From an uncultured Burkholderiales bacterium (lineage in GTDB: Bacteria > Pseudomonadota > Gammaproteobacteria > Burkholderiales > Burkholderiaceae): DNA of 15,660 nt. The notes below the pieces were generated by a model. The model searched no databases and had not been told where the DNA came from. It saw only the letters and a list, made by a program, of their open reading frames with translations. The DNA is taken from contig CAIMWY010000184.1 in the NCBI GenBank assembly GCA_903845315.1, positions 1-15,660 of the forward strand, read 5' to 3'. Below are positions 6,759 to 13,731 of the stretch, one piece after another (within the stretch, counting starts at the first letter, position 1; each line of letters opens with the position of its first letter). A program made the translations under genes and the position numbers.

Positions 6759-7760
6759 ATGACCACTTTGTTTGATCCCACCTCTTACGCCCGACCTTGG
6801 GTCCGTGGTGTTTCTGCGTTTTTGCTGGCGTGCCTCGCGACAGGCCCCGCGTTGGCCGCAGACCCTTCCTATCCCAGCAAACCCATTCGCTTGTTGCTGG
6901 GTTTTTCCGCCGGGGGTGGCTCAGACATCGTGGCACGTTTGGTGGCCAAGCCCTTGGGTGAACGCTTGGGGCAAAACGTGGTGGTCGACAACAAGCCTGG
7001 CGCCGGGGGCAATATTGCCTCGGACATGCTGGTGCGTGCTGCACCTGACGGCTACACACTCATCTTGCTGCCCAGTGGCCACGCCAGCAGTGCTGCCATG
7101 AAAAAGAGTTTGCCGTTTGACCCAGTCAAAGACTTTGCCTGGGTCAGCACCGTCACCACCTATCCGCTGGCTTTGACGGTGGCGCCAGGTTCTGCCATCA
7201 CCGGCTTTGCAGATTTTGTGAAGCGTGCCAAGGCCGAACCCAACAAATACACCTACTCATCTGCCGGGGTGGGTACCGCCATGCACCTGGTGGCCGAGTG
7301 GGCTTTCAGTGAGGCGGGTGTGCAAGTCACACACATCCCATTCAAAGGCGGTACCGCGCCCATGACCGAGTTGTTGGCTGGGCGTGTCGACCTGATGATC
7401 GACACCATGACACTCACCGCCTCGCTGCTCAAAGACCAGCGCGTGCGTGCCATTGCGGTCACCTCGCCCGTGGGCGCTAGCCCCTTGGTGGGCGTGCCCA
7501 CTGTGGCTGACACATTGCCTCGGGTGGTGTTTGAGTCGTGGTTGGGCATTGCCGCGCCGGTGGGCACACCGCCAGCCGTCATGGAGCGCTTGAACAAAGA
7601 GCTACGCGCCGTGTTGGCGCAAGACGATGTGCGCCAAAAGCTGATTGACTTTGGTGGTAGCCCGCGCGCCAGCAGCCCTGAGGAATTTCGTCAACGCGTC
7701 GAGCGCGACATTGGGAACCTCAAAAAAGTGGTGGCCGACCGTCGCATTGAGCTGGAGTAA
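6759..7760 (+). CDS. Bug/TctC-family substrate-binding protein (Bug3)
   Basis: A 333-residue periplasmic receptor. It has a longer polar n-region, R16 before the hydrophobic core, and a probable cleavage after A33 (ALA). The mature signature is YPSKPIRLLLGFSAGG with GG at 52-53 and D56, then DNKPGAGGN. Its pocket segment, SAGVGTAMHLVAEWA, differs from the other four copies. The C-terminal IAAPVGTPPAVMERLNKELRAVL is also typical. It follows the RutE-like gene by 20 bases. The ribosome site is weak (GCGAG about 9 bases upstream of ATG 6759), and I keep this start because it gives a complete signal peptide. As last gene of the dioxygenase operon, it would be expressed with ring cleavage and may bind that pathway's aromatic acid substrate (inference). 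Confidence 0.92.
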   Translation: MTTLFDPTSYARPWVRGVSAFLLACLATGPALAADPSYPSKPIRLLLGFSAGGGSDIVARLVAKPLGERLGQNVVVDNKPGAGGNIASDMLVRAAPDGYTLILLPSGHASSAAMKKSLPFDPVKDFAWVSTVTTYPLALTVAPGSAITGFADFVKRAKAEPNKYTYSSAGVGTAMHLVAEWAFSEAGVQVTHIPFKGGTAPMTELLAGRVDLMIDTMTLTASLLKDQRVRAIAVTSPVGASPLVGVPTVADTLPRVVFESWLGIAAPVGTPPAVMERLNKELRAVLAQDDVRQKLIDFGGSPRASSPEEFRQRVERDIGNLKKVVADRRIELE

Positions 7761-7767
7761 AACCCGT

Positions 7768-7782
7768 CGCGTTCAAAACGCG
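7768..7782. terminator. short hairpin between convergent genes, possible bidirectional terminator
   Basis: CGCGTT and AACGCG form a 6-bp stem with a CAA loop, starting 7 bases after the Bug3 stop codon and overlapping the stop codon of the convergent amidohydrolase gene. There is no clear T run on either side, so intrinsic termination would be weak. Position between convergent genes is the main support. Confidence 0.25.
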
Positions 7783-9746
7783 CAAGGGCATTCCATCCGC
7801 CACGAACCCGCATCCCCAATGATCAAGGGGTGCTGGTGTGCACTTTGTGCGCTGCGGTTGGGCGTTGAGACCTCCATGCCTGCACGTTTGTAGTAGCGGC
7901 CATAGTCTTTCATCGGCAACCAGTCTTGGTTGATCGGAGGTGCGGGCAGGGCCAAGCTCTCATAAGCACCGGCCCCGTACACCACATTGCCACCCACCAT
8001 GGTGAGCACCGATTCGAGGTTCTTGATCTCATCCACCGGCATGTTGAAGTAGTCGCCCGACAAGAACACCAGGTCGGCAAATTTGCCCACTTCGAGCGTG
8101 CCCTTTTTGGTTTCTTCGTTAGACATCCAGGCGCCACCCGTGGTGTACAGGCGCAAGGCCTCGGTGCGGTCGAGCAAGTTGTGGTCGCCTTGTAGCTTGG
8201 CGCCACCCAGTGTTTTGCCCGTGATCAACCAGTGCACGCCCACCCAAGGGTTGTAGCTGGTGGCGCGGTTACCGTCGGTGCCTGCGGCCAGTGGAATGCC
8301 CATTTCACGAATGCGCTGGATCGGTGGCGCGTTGGCCGAGACTTGCGGACCATAGCGCTTGAGGAAGGCTTCGCCGTCCAAGGACATGCGGTTTTGGATG
8401 TTGATGCTGCCGCCCAGTGCCGCCACGCGCTCGAGGGTTTGGGGGGAGAGAGTTTCGCAGTGGTCCAAGCCCCATCGCAAGCCGGTGAGGGGCACTTCGC
8501 GGTGGACTTGCTCGAGCACGCCCAAGATGCGCTGCGCCGTGGCGTCAAAGCTGGCGTGCATGCGAAACGGCCAGCGTTGCCCCGCCAAAAATTTGCCCAC
8601 GGCGGTGAGTTGGCTCTCCATCACCGCCGGGATGGTGGGCGGCGCCTTGTCAAAGTTGGTCACGTCACCAGCGGCCCAGACGATGTATTCACCCGCGCCG
8701 AGCATGCGGAAGTAGTCGTCGCCTTCGCCGACTTGCACCATCTTGCTCCAGGCTTGGTAGTTGTCGATCTCCTTGCCACCGGCTTGCGCAAACAGCTCGT
8801 AGCCAATGCGCATGGTCATTTTTTTGTCGCGTGCCAGTTGGGCAATGGCGGCGTAGTTGTCGGGGTAGTTTTGGCCGCCGCCACCGGCATCGATCACGCT
8901 GGTCAGCCCCAGGCGGTTGTTCTCGCGCATGAAATGCTGGGTCGACAAAATTTGGTCATTGGGCGACAGACGCGGAATCTTCAACCAGGTGTTGACCAGG
9001 GCCGGCAGGCCAATGGTCGCAACCAACAAGCCGGTGGGGTTGCCTGCGCCATCGCGCTCAATTTGGCCGCCAAAGGGGTTGGGTGTGTCTTTGTTCCAGC
9101 CCAGCACGCGCAAGCCGGCACGGTTGATCCAGGCACGGTCGTACAAGTGCATGATCATGGCGGGCGTGTCGCCGGTGGCGGCATTGATTTCTTCCAGCGT
9201 GGGGAAGCGTTTTTCTGCAAACTGCGCCCAAGTCCAGCCACCAATCACTTGCACCCAATGCGGCGATGGGGTGCGCTGCGCTTGGATGCGCAAAATTTCT
9301 AGGCCGTGGCTGAGTGACGACAAGCCGTCCCAGCGCACTTCCATCGAGTAGGTCAAACCACCGCGAATGAAGTGGGTGTGGGCGTCGTTCAAGCCCGGCA
9401 CGATGGTGCGTTGTTGTGCGTCGATGACGCGGGTGTTGGGGCCTTTGTGGCGCATCACCTCGTCCTCGGTGCCGATGGCCAAAATTTTGCCGTCGGCCAC
9501 CGCCAAGGCCGAGGCTGTGGGTTGCTTGGGGTTGAGCGTGGCCATGCGCGCGTTGATGACGATGGTCTCGGCGCTGGCGCTGGGTGCCAGCAAGCTGGCG
9601 CAGCCACTGATCGACGACAGACTGCCCACCGCCACGCCCCCGCCAATCAAGTCACGCAAAAACTGGCGTCGCCCAAAGTAACTTTGTGCGTTCTCGGACG
9701 GGGTTTGGCAGCTGAGGTCGGTGCAGTCGGGTTGCAGGCAAAGCAT
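7773..9746 (-). CDS. Tat-exported, probably lipid-anchored amidohydrolase (YtcJ / Amidohydro_3 type)
   Basis: A 657-residue metal-dependent hydrolase of the amidohydrolase superfamily. Visible elements are the beta-strand entry IVPGLNDAHTHF with metal-site H123 and H125, further candidate ligands H397 (RMHA) and H429 (LDHC), and the catalytic-type aspartate D491 in GTDGNRATSYNP; the C-terminal GTLEVGKFADLVFLS closes the small beta domain. Relatives hydrolyse C-N bonds, for example N-substituted formamides. The N-terminus carries a twin-arginine motif (RRQFL, R26-R27) and a lipobox-like SISGC with C49, suggesting Tat export and lipid anchoring. About 25 residues with three cysteines (3, 8, 13) precede the RR. 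The ATG at 9746 has GGAG 6 bases upstream; an in-frame upstream codon would add 19 residues without a ribosome site. It is divergent from the molybdenum hydroxylase operon, with a shared operator region. The substrate is unknown. Confidence 0.92.
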   Translation of the reverse strand: MLCLQPDCTDLSCQTPSENAQSYFGRRQFLRDLIGGGVAVGSLSSISGCASLLAPSASAETIVINARMATLNPKQPTASALAVADGKILAIGTEDEVMRHKGPNTRVIDAQQRTIVPGLNDAHTHFIRGGLTYSMEVRWDGLSSLSHGLEILRIQAQRTPSPHWVQVIGGWTWAQFAEKRFPTLEEINAATGDTPAMIMHLYDRAWINRAGLRVLGWNKDTPNPFGGQIERDGAGNPTGLLVATIGLPALVNTWLKIPRLSPNDQILSTQHFMRENNRLGLTSVIDAGGGGQNYPDNYAAIAQLARDKKMTMRIGYELFAQAGGKEIDNYQAWSKMVQVGEGDDYFRMLGAGEYIVWAAGDVTNFDKAPPTIPAVMESQLTAVGKFLAGQRWPFRMHASFDATAQRILGVLEQVHREVPLTGLRWGLDHCETLSPQTLERVAALGGSINIQNRMSLDGEAFLKRYGPQVSANAPPIQRIREMGIPLAAGTDGNRATSYNPWVGVHWLITGKTLGGAKLQGDHNLLDRTEALRLYTTGGAWMSNEETKKGTLEVGKFADLVFLSGDYFNMPVDEIKNLESVLTMVGGNVVYGAGAYESLALPAPPINQDWLPMKDYGRYYKRAGMEVSTPNRSAQSAHQHPLIIGDAGSWRMECPCAF

Positions 9747-9806
9747 GGGTGTCTCCAAAGTTTGGCGGGCATCATGTCTGGCGGAGCGGCTTGGGGCTGA
9801 CACGTA

Positions 9807-9832
9807 GGTGACTGGGTTAAAGAACTGTCACC
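9807..9832. promoter_or_regulatory. 6-bp inverted repeat, candidate operator
   Basis: GGTGAC at 9807-9812 and its reverse complement GTCACC at 9827-9832 are separated by 14 bases that include GGGTTAAAG. The right arm directly abuts the perfect palindrome at 9833-9844. It lies in the 186-base divergent gap between the amidohydrolase and molybdenum hydroxylase genes. No confident -35/-10 pair could be assigned in this gap on either strand. Confidence 0.35.
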
Positions 9833-9844
9833 AAGGTATACCTT
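9833..9844. promoter_or_regulatory. 12-bp perfect palindrome, GntR-like operator
   Basis: AAGGTATACCTT is identical to its own reverse complement. The GGTATACC core resembles operators of GntR-family repressors: NanR binds GGTATA repeats, and FCD-type members favour GT-N(n)-AC dyads. It lies 89 bases before the iorA-like start codon and 87 bases before the amidohydrolase start codon, almost exactly between the divergent genes, so one repressor could control both. No GntR gene is in this window. Confidence 0.5.
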
Positions 9845-9932
9845 CAGAGGGAAAACGCTGAGATGTCCCAAGGGGATCTTCTTTAGCATGCGACCAGTTT
9901 TTGTAGAAACCTTTCCCCTTTCAGGAGACGCC

Positions 9933-10412
9933 ATGCCCAATTACTCACTCAACGTGGACGGAGCCCCGCACACCGTGCAAGCCGAGGTCGATGAGCCTTT
10001 GCTGTACGCCTTGACCGACAAGCTCAAGCTCAAAGGCCCAAAGTTTGGTTGCGGTTTGGCCCAGTGCGGCACCTGCACCGTGTTGGTTGACGGCAAGCCC
10101 GTGCGCTCGTGTGTCACCCCCACCAGCGCGGTGGTGGGCAAGCCCATTCGCACGCTCGACGGCTTGGCCAAAAACGGTCAACTGCACCCCGTGCAAGAAG
10201 CCTTTGTGCACGAGCAAGCGGCGCAGTGCGGTTACTGCTCGAACGGCTGGATCATGAACAGCGTGGCCTTGCTGGAGAAAACGCCCAAGCCCACCCAAGC
10301 CCAAATCAAACAAGCGTTCGCCAATGTGCAATGCCGCTGCGGCACCCAAATTGCGATCCTACGCGCCGTCAAACGCGCCAGCGACACCATGACCCCCAAC
10401 GCCAAAGCCTGA
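9933..10412 (+). CDS. (2Fe-2S) small subunit of a molybdenum hydroxylase (isoquinoline 1-oxidoreductase alpha, IorA-like)
   Basis: A 159-residue iron-sulfur subunit that passes electrons from the molybdenum site to an acceptor. The plant-ferredoxin-like N-terminal domain binds one [2Fe-2S] through C40, C45, C48 and C60. The C-terminal helical domain binds the second through C99, C102, C134 and C136 (CGYC and CRC patterns). All eight cysteines expected for the family are present, and the length is normal. The ATG at 9933 has AGGAGA 4 bases upstream. In-frame codons further upstream would add 15 residues and lack a ribosome site. The next gene, the catalytic subunit, starts 10 bases after this stop. 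The same small-subunit type occurs in nicotinate and aldehyde dehydrogenases, so the substrate is not fixed by this subunit. Confidence 0.95.
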   Translation: MPNYSLNVDGAPHTVQAEVDEPLLYALTDKLKLKGPKFGCGLAQCGTCTVLVDGKPVRSCVTPTSAVVGKPIRTLDGLAKNGQLHPVQEAFVHEQAAQCGYCSNGWIMNSVALLEKTPKPTQAQIKQAFANVQCRCGTQIAILRAVKRASDTMTPNAKA

Positions 10413-10422
10413 AGGAGCCACC

Positions 10423-12717
10423 ATGAACACCCCCAAGCTTTCCCGTCGTGAATTCATGCAAACCCAAGGCGCGCTGATTGTGGGCGCCACGGGTTCTGTG
10501 TTTGTCGGCGACGCCTTCGCGCAAGCCGCTGCGCCCGTGGTGATTGGCCCACAACCCACGGCACTCGACACCTGGATTCGCATCGCCACCAATGGCCATG
10601 TGACCGCCAACTTTGGCAAGATGGATTGCGGCCAAGGCCTCGATACCGCCATTGCGCAAATCGTGGCTGAAGAACTCGATGTGGCCATGGACTCGGTCAC
10701 CGTGGTGATGGGCGACACCCGCCTCACCCCCAACCAAGGTGGCGGCAGCGGCAGCACCGGTTTGCGCATGGGGTCCAACCCCCTGCGCAACGCCGCTGCC
10801 GAAGCCCGTCGTTTGTTGGTCGAAGCCGCCTCGGCCCGTTTGGGCGTGGCCGCCAGTGAGTTGGCTACCGAGAACGGCCGCGTGTTTGTCAAAGCCAACG
10901 CCGCGCAAAGCGTGAGCTATGCCGATCTGATTGGCGGCAAAGACTTTGGCGCCACTTTGAAGTGGAACAACGCCATCGGCAACGGCATGAATGCCCAAGG
11001 CACGGCCAAGCCCAAAGATGTGTCGCAGTACAAGATCGTGGGCCAAGGCATCAAGCGCAAAGACATTGCCGACAAGGTGGGCGCCAAAGAGCACTACACC
11101 GCGCACATCCGACCCGAGAACTTGCTGCATGCGCGCGCCATCCGCCCACCGGTGGCGGGTGCCATGCCACTGTCGGTGGATGCGGCATCGATTGCCGATA
11201 TTCCCGGCGCCAAGCACTTTGTCAAGGGTGGCTTCGTGGCCGTCTTGGCCGAGACCGAGTGGAACGCGGTGCGTGCGGCGCGCCAACTCAAGGTCAACTG
11301 GTCTGAGGTGCAAGGGCCGCTGGGCGGTGGCGAGGGCACGGTGTTTGAGCACATCCGCGCAGCGCCGGTGACCGCGTCCAACGCCATTCCAATTTTTGGT
11401 GGCAAAAAAGCCTACGACGCCAAGCCCACCTTGGCGGCGCTGGCGACGTCCAAGCGCGTGATCGAAGCGGATTACGAGTGCAGCTTTCAAGCGCATGCCC
11501 GCATTGCACCGTCGTGTGGTGTGGTGGACGTCAAGGGTGACCAAGTGCAAATTTGGGCCGATGTGCAAAAGCCGCACTTCTTGCGCGAGGGCATTGCCAA
11601 GTTCTTGGGCCTGCCTGAAGCCAATGTGCAGGTGAAGTGGATGCATGGCGCGGGCTCCTATGGCCGCAGTGATGCTGACGAGGCACCCTACGAAGCCGCA
11701 CTGTTGTCCAAGGAGTTCGGCCGTCCGGTGCGCATGCAGTGGTCGCGGGCCGATGGCATGGCCTGGGGACCCAAAGCACCCGCCGCGGTGATCACCATGA
11801 AAGCGGGCCTCGACGAGGCCAACAACGTGACGGGATGGTTGTTCAAGGCCAAGGGCTTCAATGGCTGGGACGTCAAGTTCAATGCCGAGAGCCCCGAGCA
11901 CACCTTGGTGGGCATGCAAACCGGCCACAAAAAGTGGACCGCTCACAACTTCAACGTGCCCGAAGAAAGCTACAAGTTCAACAACCATGTGCACTGGTGG
12001 GAAACCATCCCGCCGTACATGGAGCAGGCCTCTCCCATGCGCACCGCCCACATGCGTGCGCCGCAAGAAATGCAAACGCGTTTCGGCCAAGAGTGCTTCA
12101 TGGATGAGGTGGCGCACGCCACGGGCATGGACCCGGTGGCCTTCCGTTTGAAGCACATGCAAGACCCGCGTGAAGCCGATGTGGTCAAAGCCGCCGCTGA
12201 AAAACTGGGCTGGGCGCAGCGCAGCCAACCCCGCGGCAAGTCGACCGCCAAGGTGATGACCGGCCGTGGCATGGCCTTGCATGCCGGATACGGGTCTTAT
12301 GCAGCGGTGGCCTGCGAGGTCGAGGTGCACCGCGACACGGGCCGCATTTGGGTTAAGAAACTTGTGATTGCCAACGACTGCGGCCTGATCGTCAACCCGA
12401 TTGGCGTGCGTGCGGCGATGGAAGGGCAAATCATGCAAGGTATCAGCCGGGCCTTGTATGAAGAAGTCCATTTCGATGCCAAGCGTGTCAACAGCGTGGA
12501 CTGGAACAGCTACCGCATCGCCAACCTGGACGATATTCCGGGGCAAGTGGAAATTGTCTTGCTCAACCGCCCCGACAAGCCCATTGGTGGCGCCGGTGAA
12601 CCGGCCATCGTGTGCTTCCCCGCGGCCATTGCCAATGCGGTGTTTGACGCCACGGGTGTGCGTATTCGCCGCTACCCACTGGCGCCAGCACGCGTCAAGA
12701 AGGCCTTGACCACTTGA
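10423..12717 (+). CDS. molybdopterin-binding catalytic subunit, isoquinoline 1-oxidoreductase beta type (IorB-like)
   Basis: A 764-residue catalytic subunit of the xanthine dehydrogenase/aldehyde oxidase family; IorB enzymes of about this size hydroxylate N-heteroaromatics next to the ring nitrogen with water as oxygen donor. The N-terminus has a twin-arginine motif (SRREFM, R8-R9) followed by a hydrophobic stretch and AFAQA, so the heterodimer is probably exported folded, with the small subunit carried along. Molybdopterin-binding segments include GQGLDTAIAQ (71-80), GGGSGSTGLRMG and HGAGSYGRSDADEA. The catalytic glutamate is E726 in GGAGEPA. Relatives include aldehyde dehydrogenases, so N-heterocycle hydroxylation is a likely but unproven role. 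AAGGAG lies 5 bases before ATG 10423. No cytochrome c domain or partner gene and no XdhC-type chaperone are in the window, so the electron acceptor is unknown. Confidence 0.94.
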   Translation: MNTPKLSRREFMQTQGALIVGATGSVFVGDAFAQAAAPVVIGPQPTALDTWIRIATNGHVTANFGKMDCGQGLDTAIAQIVAEELDVAMDSVTVVMGDTRLTPNQGGGSGSTGLRMGSNPLRNAAAEARRLLVEAASARLGVAASELATENGRVFVKANAAQSVSYADLIGGKDFGATLKWNNAIGNGMNAQGTAKPKDVSQYKIVGQGIKRKDIADKVGAKEHYTAHIRPENLLHARAIRPPVAGAMPLSVDAASIADIPGAKHFVKGGFVAVLAETEWNAVRAARQLKVNWSEVQGPLGGGEGTVFEHIRAAPVTASNAIPIFGGKKAYDAKPTLAALATSKRVIEADYECSFQAHARIAPSCGVVDVKGDQVQIWADVQKPHFLREGIAKFLGLPEANVQVKWMHGAGSYGRSDADEAPYEAALLSKEFGRPVRMQWSRADGMAWGPKAPAAVITMKAGLDEANNVTGWLFKAKGFNGWDVKFNAESPEHTLVGMQTGHKKWTAHNFNVPEESYKFNNHVHWWETIPPYMEQASPMRTAHMRAPQEMQTRFGQECFMDEVAHATGMDPVAFRLKHMQDPREADVVKAAAEKLGWAQRSQPRGKSTAKVMTGRGMALHAGYGSYAAVACEVEVHRDTGRIWVKKLVIANDCGLIVNPIGVRAAMEGQIMQGISRALYEEVHFDAKRVNSVDWNSYRIANLDDIPGQVEIVLLNRPDKPIGGAGEPAIVCFPAAIANAVFDATGVRIRRYPLAPARVKKALTT

Positions 12718-12731
12718 ACGTAAAGCACACC

Positions 12732-13715
12732 ATGTTCAGGCCAATACAACGTTGCAACTGGTGGAGGGTTTGTCTGGGCATGGCGCTGTGCATCCCTTGG
12801 GTCGCACAGGCGCAAGACAAATATCCATCGAAAACTGTGACCTTGGTGGTGCCGCAAACTGCCGGTGGTGCCAACGACGCCATTGCGCGGGTGCTGGCGC
12901 AAAAGCTCAGTGAGCAATGGGGCCAACCCGTGGTGGTGGAAAACCGCCCGGGTGCGGGTGGCAACGTGGGCACAGCATGGGTGGCCAAGGCCAAGAACGA
13001 TGGCTACACCTTGCTGGTGAATGCTGACAGTGCGCAAGTGATCAACCCATTTCTCTACCAGCGCACGGGTTTTGACCCGGTGAAAGACTTTGACCCGGTG
13101 GCGCCCTTGGCAAAAGCCGGTTATGTGTTGGTGGCCAACCCCACCTTGCCGGCCAACACCGTGGCCGAGTTGATTGCACTGGCCAAGTCCAAGCCCGAGC
13201 CGCTGGCCATTGCCTCTGCGGGCAACGGCACCTTGAACCACCTGATTGGCGAGATGCTGCAAAAAGCCACGGGCATCCAGCTGCAACACATTCCCTACAA
13301 AGGCGCCGCCATGGCCGCCACCGATGTGGTGGGTGGGCAAGTGCCACTGTCGGTGCAAAGCATGCCCTCGTCCATTGCCTTCATCCGCTCGGGCAAGCTC
13401 AAGGTCTTGGGCGTGGTGAACGAAAAGCGCTTGGCTGCGCTGCCCGATGTGCCCACGATTGGCGAGACGGTCAAAGGCTTTGGCGCCACGCCTTGGTATG
13501 GCATGTTTGCGCCGGCTGGCACGCCCAAACACATCTTGGCGCAGATTCAAGACGAGGTGGCCAAAGCGCTCGACGCTAAGGAAACCCAAGACAAGTTGGC
13601 GACTCTGGGATGTGAGCCTTTCAAGGGCACGGCAGACCAACTGGCTATCATCGTGCGTGACGACTTGCAGCGCTGGTCGCGCATCGTCAAAGATTCGGGT
13701 GCAAAGGTCGATTAG
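12732..13715 (+). CDS. Bug/TctC-family substrate-binding protein (Bug4)
   Basis: A 327-residue periplasmic receptor. The signal peptide has R3 and R7, a hydrophobic core CLGMALCIPWVAQA and a probable cleavage after A27. The mature start is YPSKTVTLVVP, with GG at 45-46 and D49, then ENRPGAGGN; the pocket segment is SAGNGTLNHLIGEML. The ATG at 12732 lies 14 bases after the molybdenum subunit's stop. A TTG at 12714, overlapping that stop, is in frame but would only add six residues before the signal. The ribosome site is weak (GTAAAG 6 bases upstream), so translation may depend on coupling to the upstream gene. Its place behind the molybdenum hydroxylase suggests it binds that enzyme's substrate or product (inference). 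Confidence 0.92.
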   Translation: MFRPIQRCNWWRVCLGMALCIPWVAQAQDKYPSKTVTLVVPQTAGGANDAIARVLAQKLSEQWGQPVVVENRPGAGGNVGTAWVAKAKNDGYTLLVNADSAQVINPFLYQRTGFDPVKDFDPVAPLAKAGYVLVANPTLPANTVAELIALAKSKPEPLAIASAGNGTLNHLIGEMLQKATGIQLQHIPYKGAAMAATDVVGGQVPLSVQSMPSSIAFIRSGKLKVLGVVNEKRLAALPDVPTIGETVKGFGATPWYGMFAPAGTPKHILAQIQDEVAKALDAKETQDKLATLGCEPFKGTADQLAIIVRDDLQRWSRIVKDSGAKVD

Positions 13716-13731
13716 CCACTTGCGAGAAAAC

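Noticed and set aside
6136..7059. 307-codon minus-strand open frame across the RutE-like and Bug3 genes
   Set aside because: It spans two well-supported plus-strand genes and their gap, and its translation looks like antisense of them.
8232..9302. 356-codon plus-strand open frame opposite the amidohydrolase
   Set aside because: Antisense shadow with no recognisable motif or ribosome site; the minus-strand amidohydrolase is clear.
10369..12546. 725-codon open frame on the minus strand opposite the molybdenum subunit gene
   Set aside because: It is a shadow of the G/C-biased third positions of the real gene. The translation is low-complexity in His, Gly and Arg and matches no family I recognise, whereas the plus-strand frame has the full set of IorB motifs.
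1..12717. Nicotinate degradation (NicAB plus NicC) as the explanation of the molybdenum and flavin enzymes
   Set aside because: The large subunit lacks the cytochrome c extension of NicB, the ring-cleavage enzyme is an intradiol dioxygenase rather than NicX, and no maleamate amidase or maleate isomerase is present. NicC-like chemistry of the flavoprotein cannot be fully excluded.
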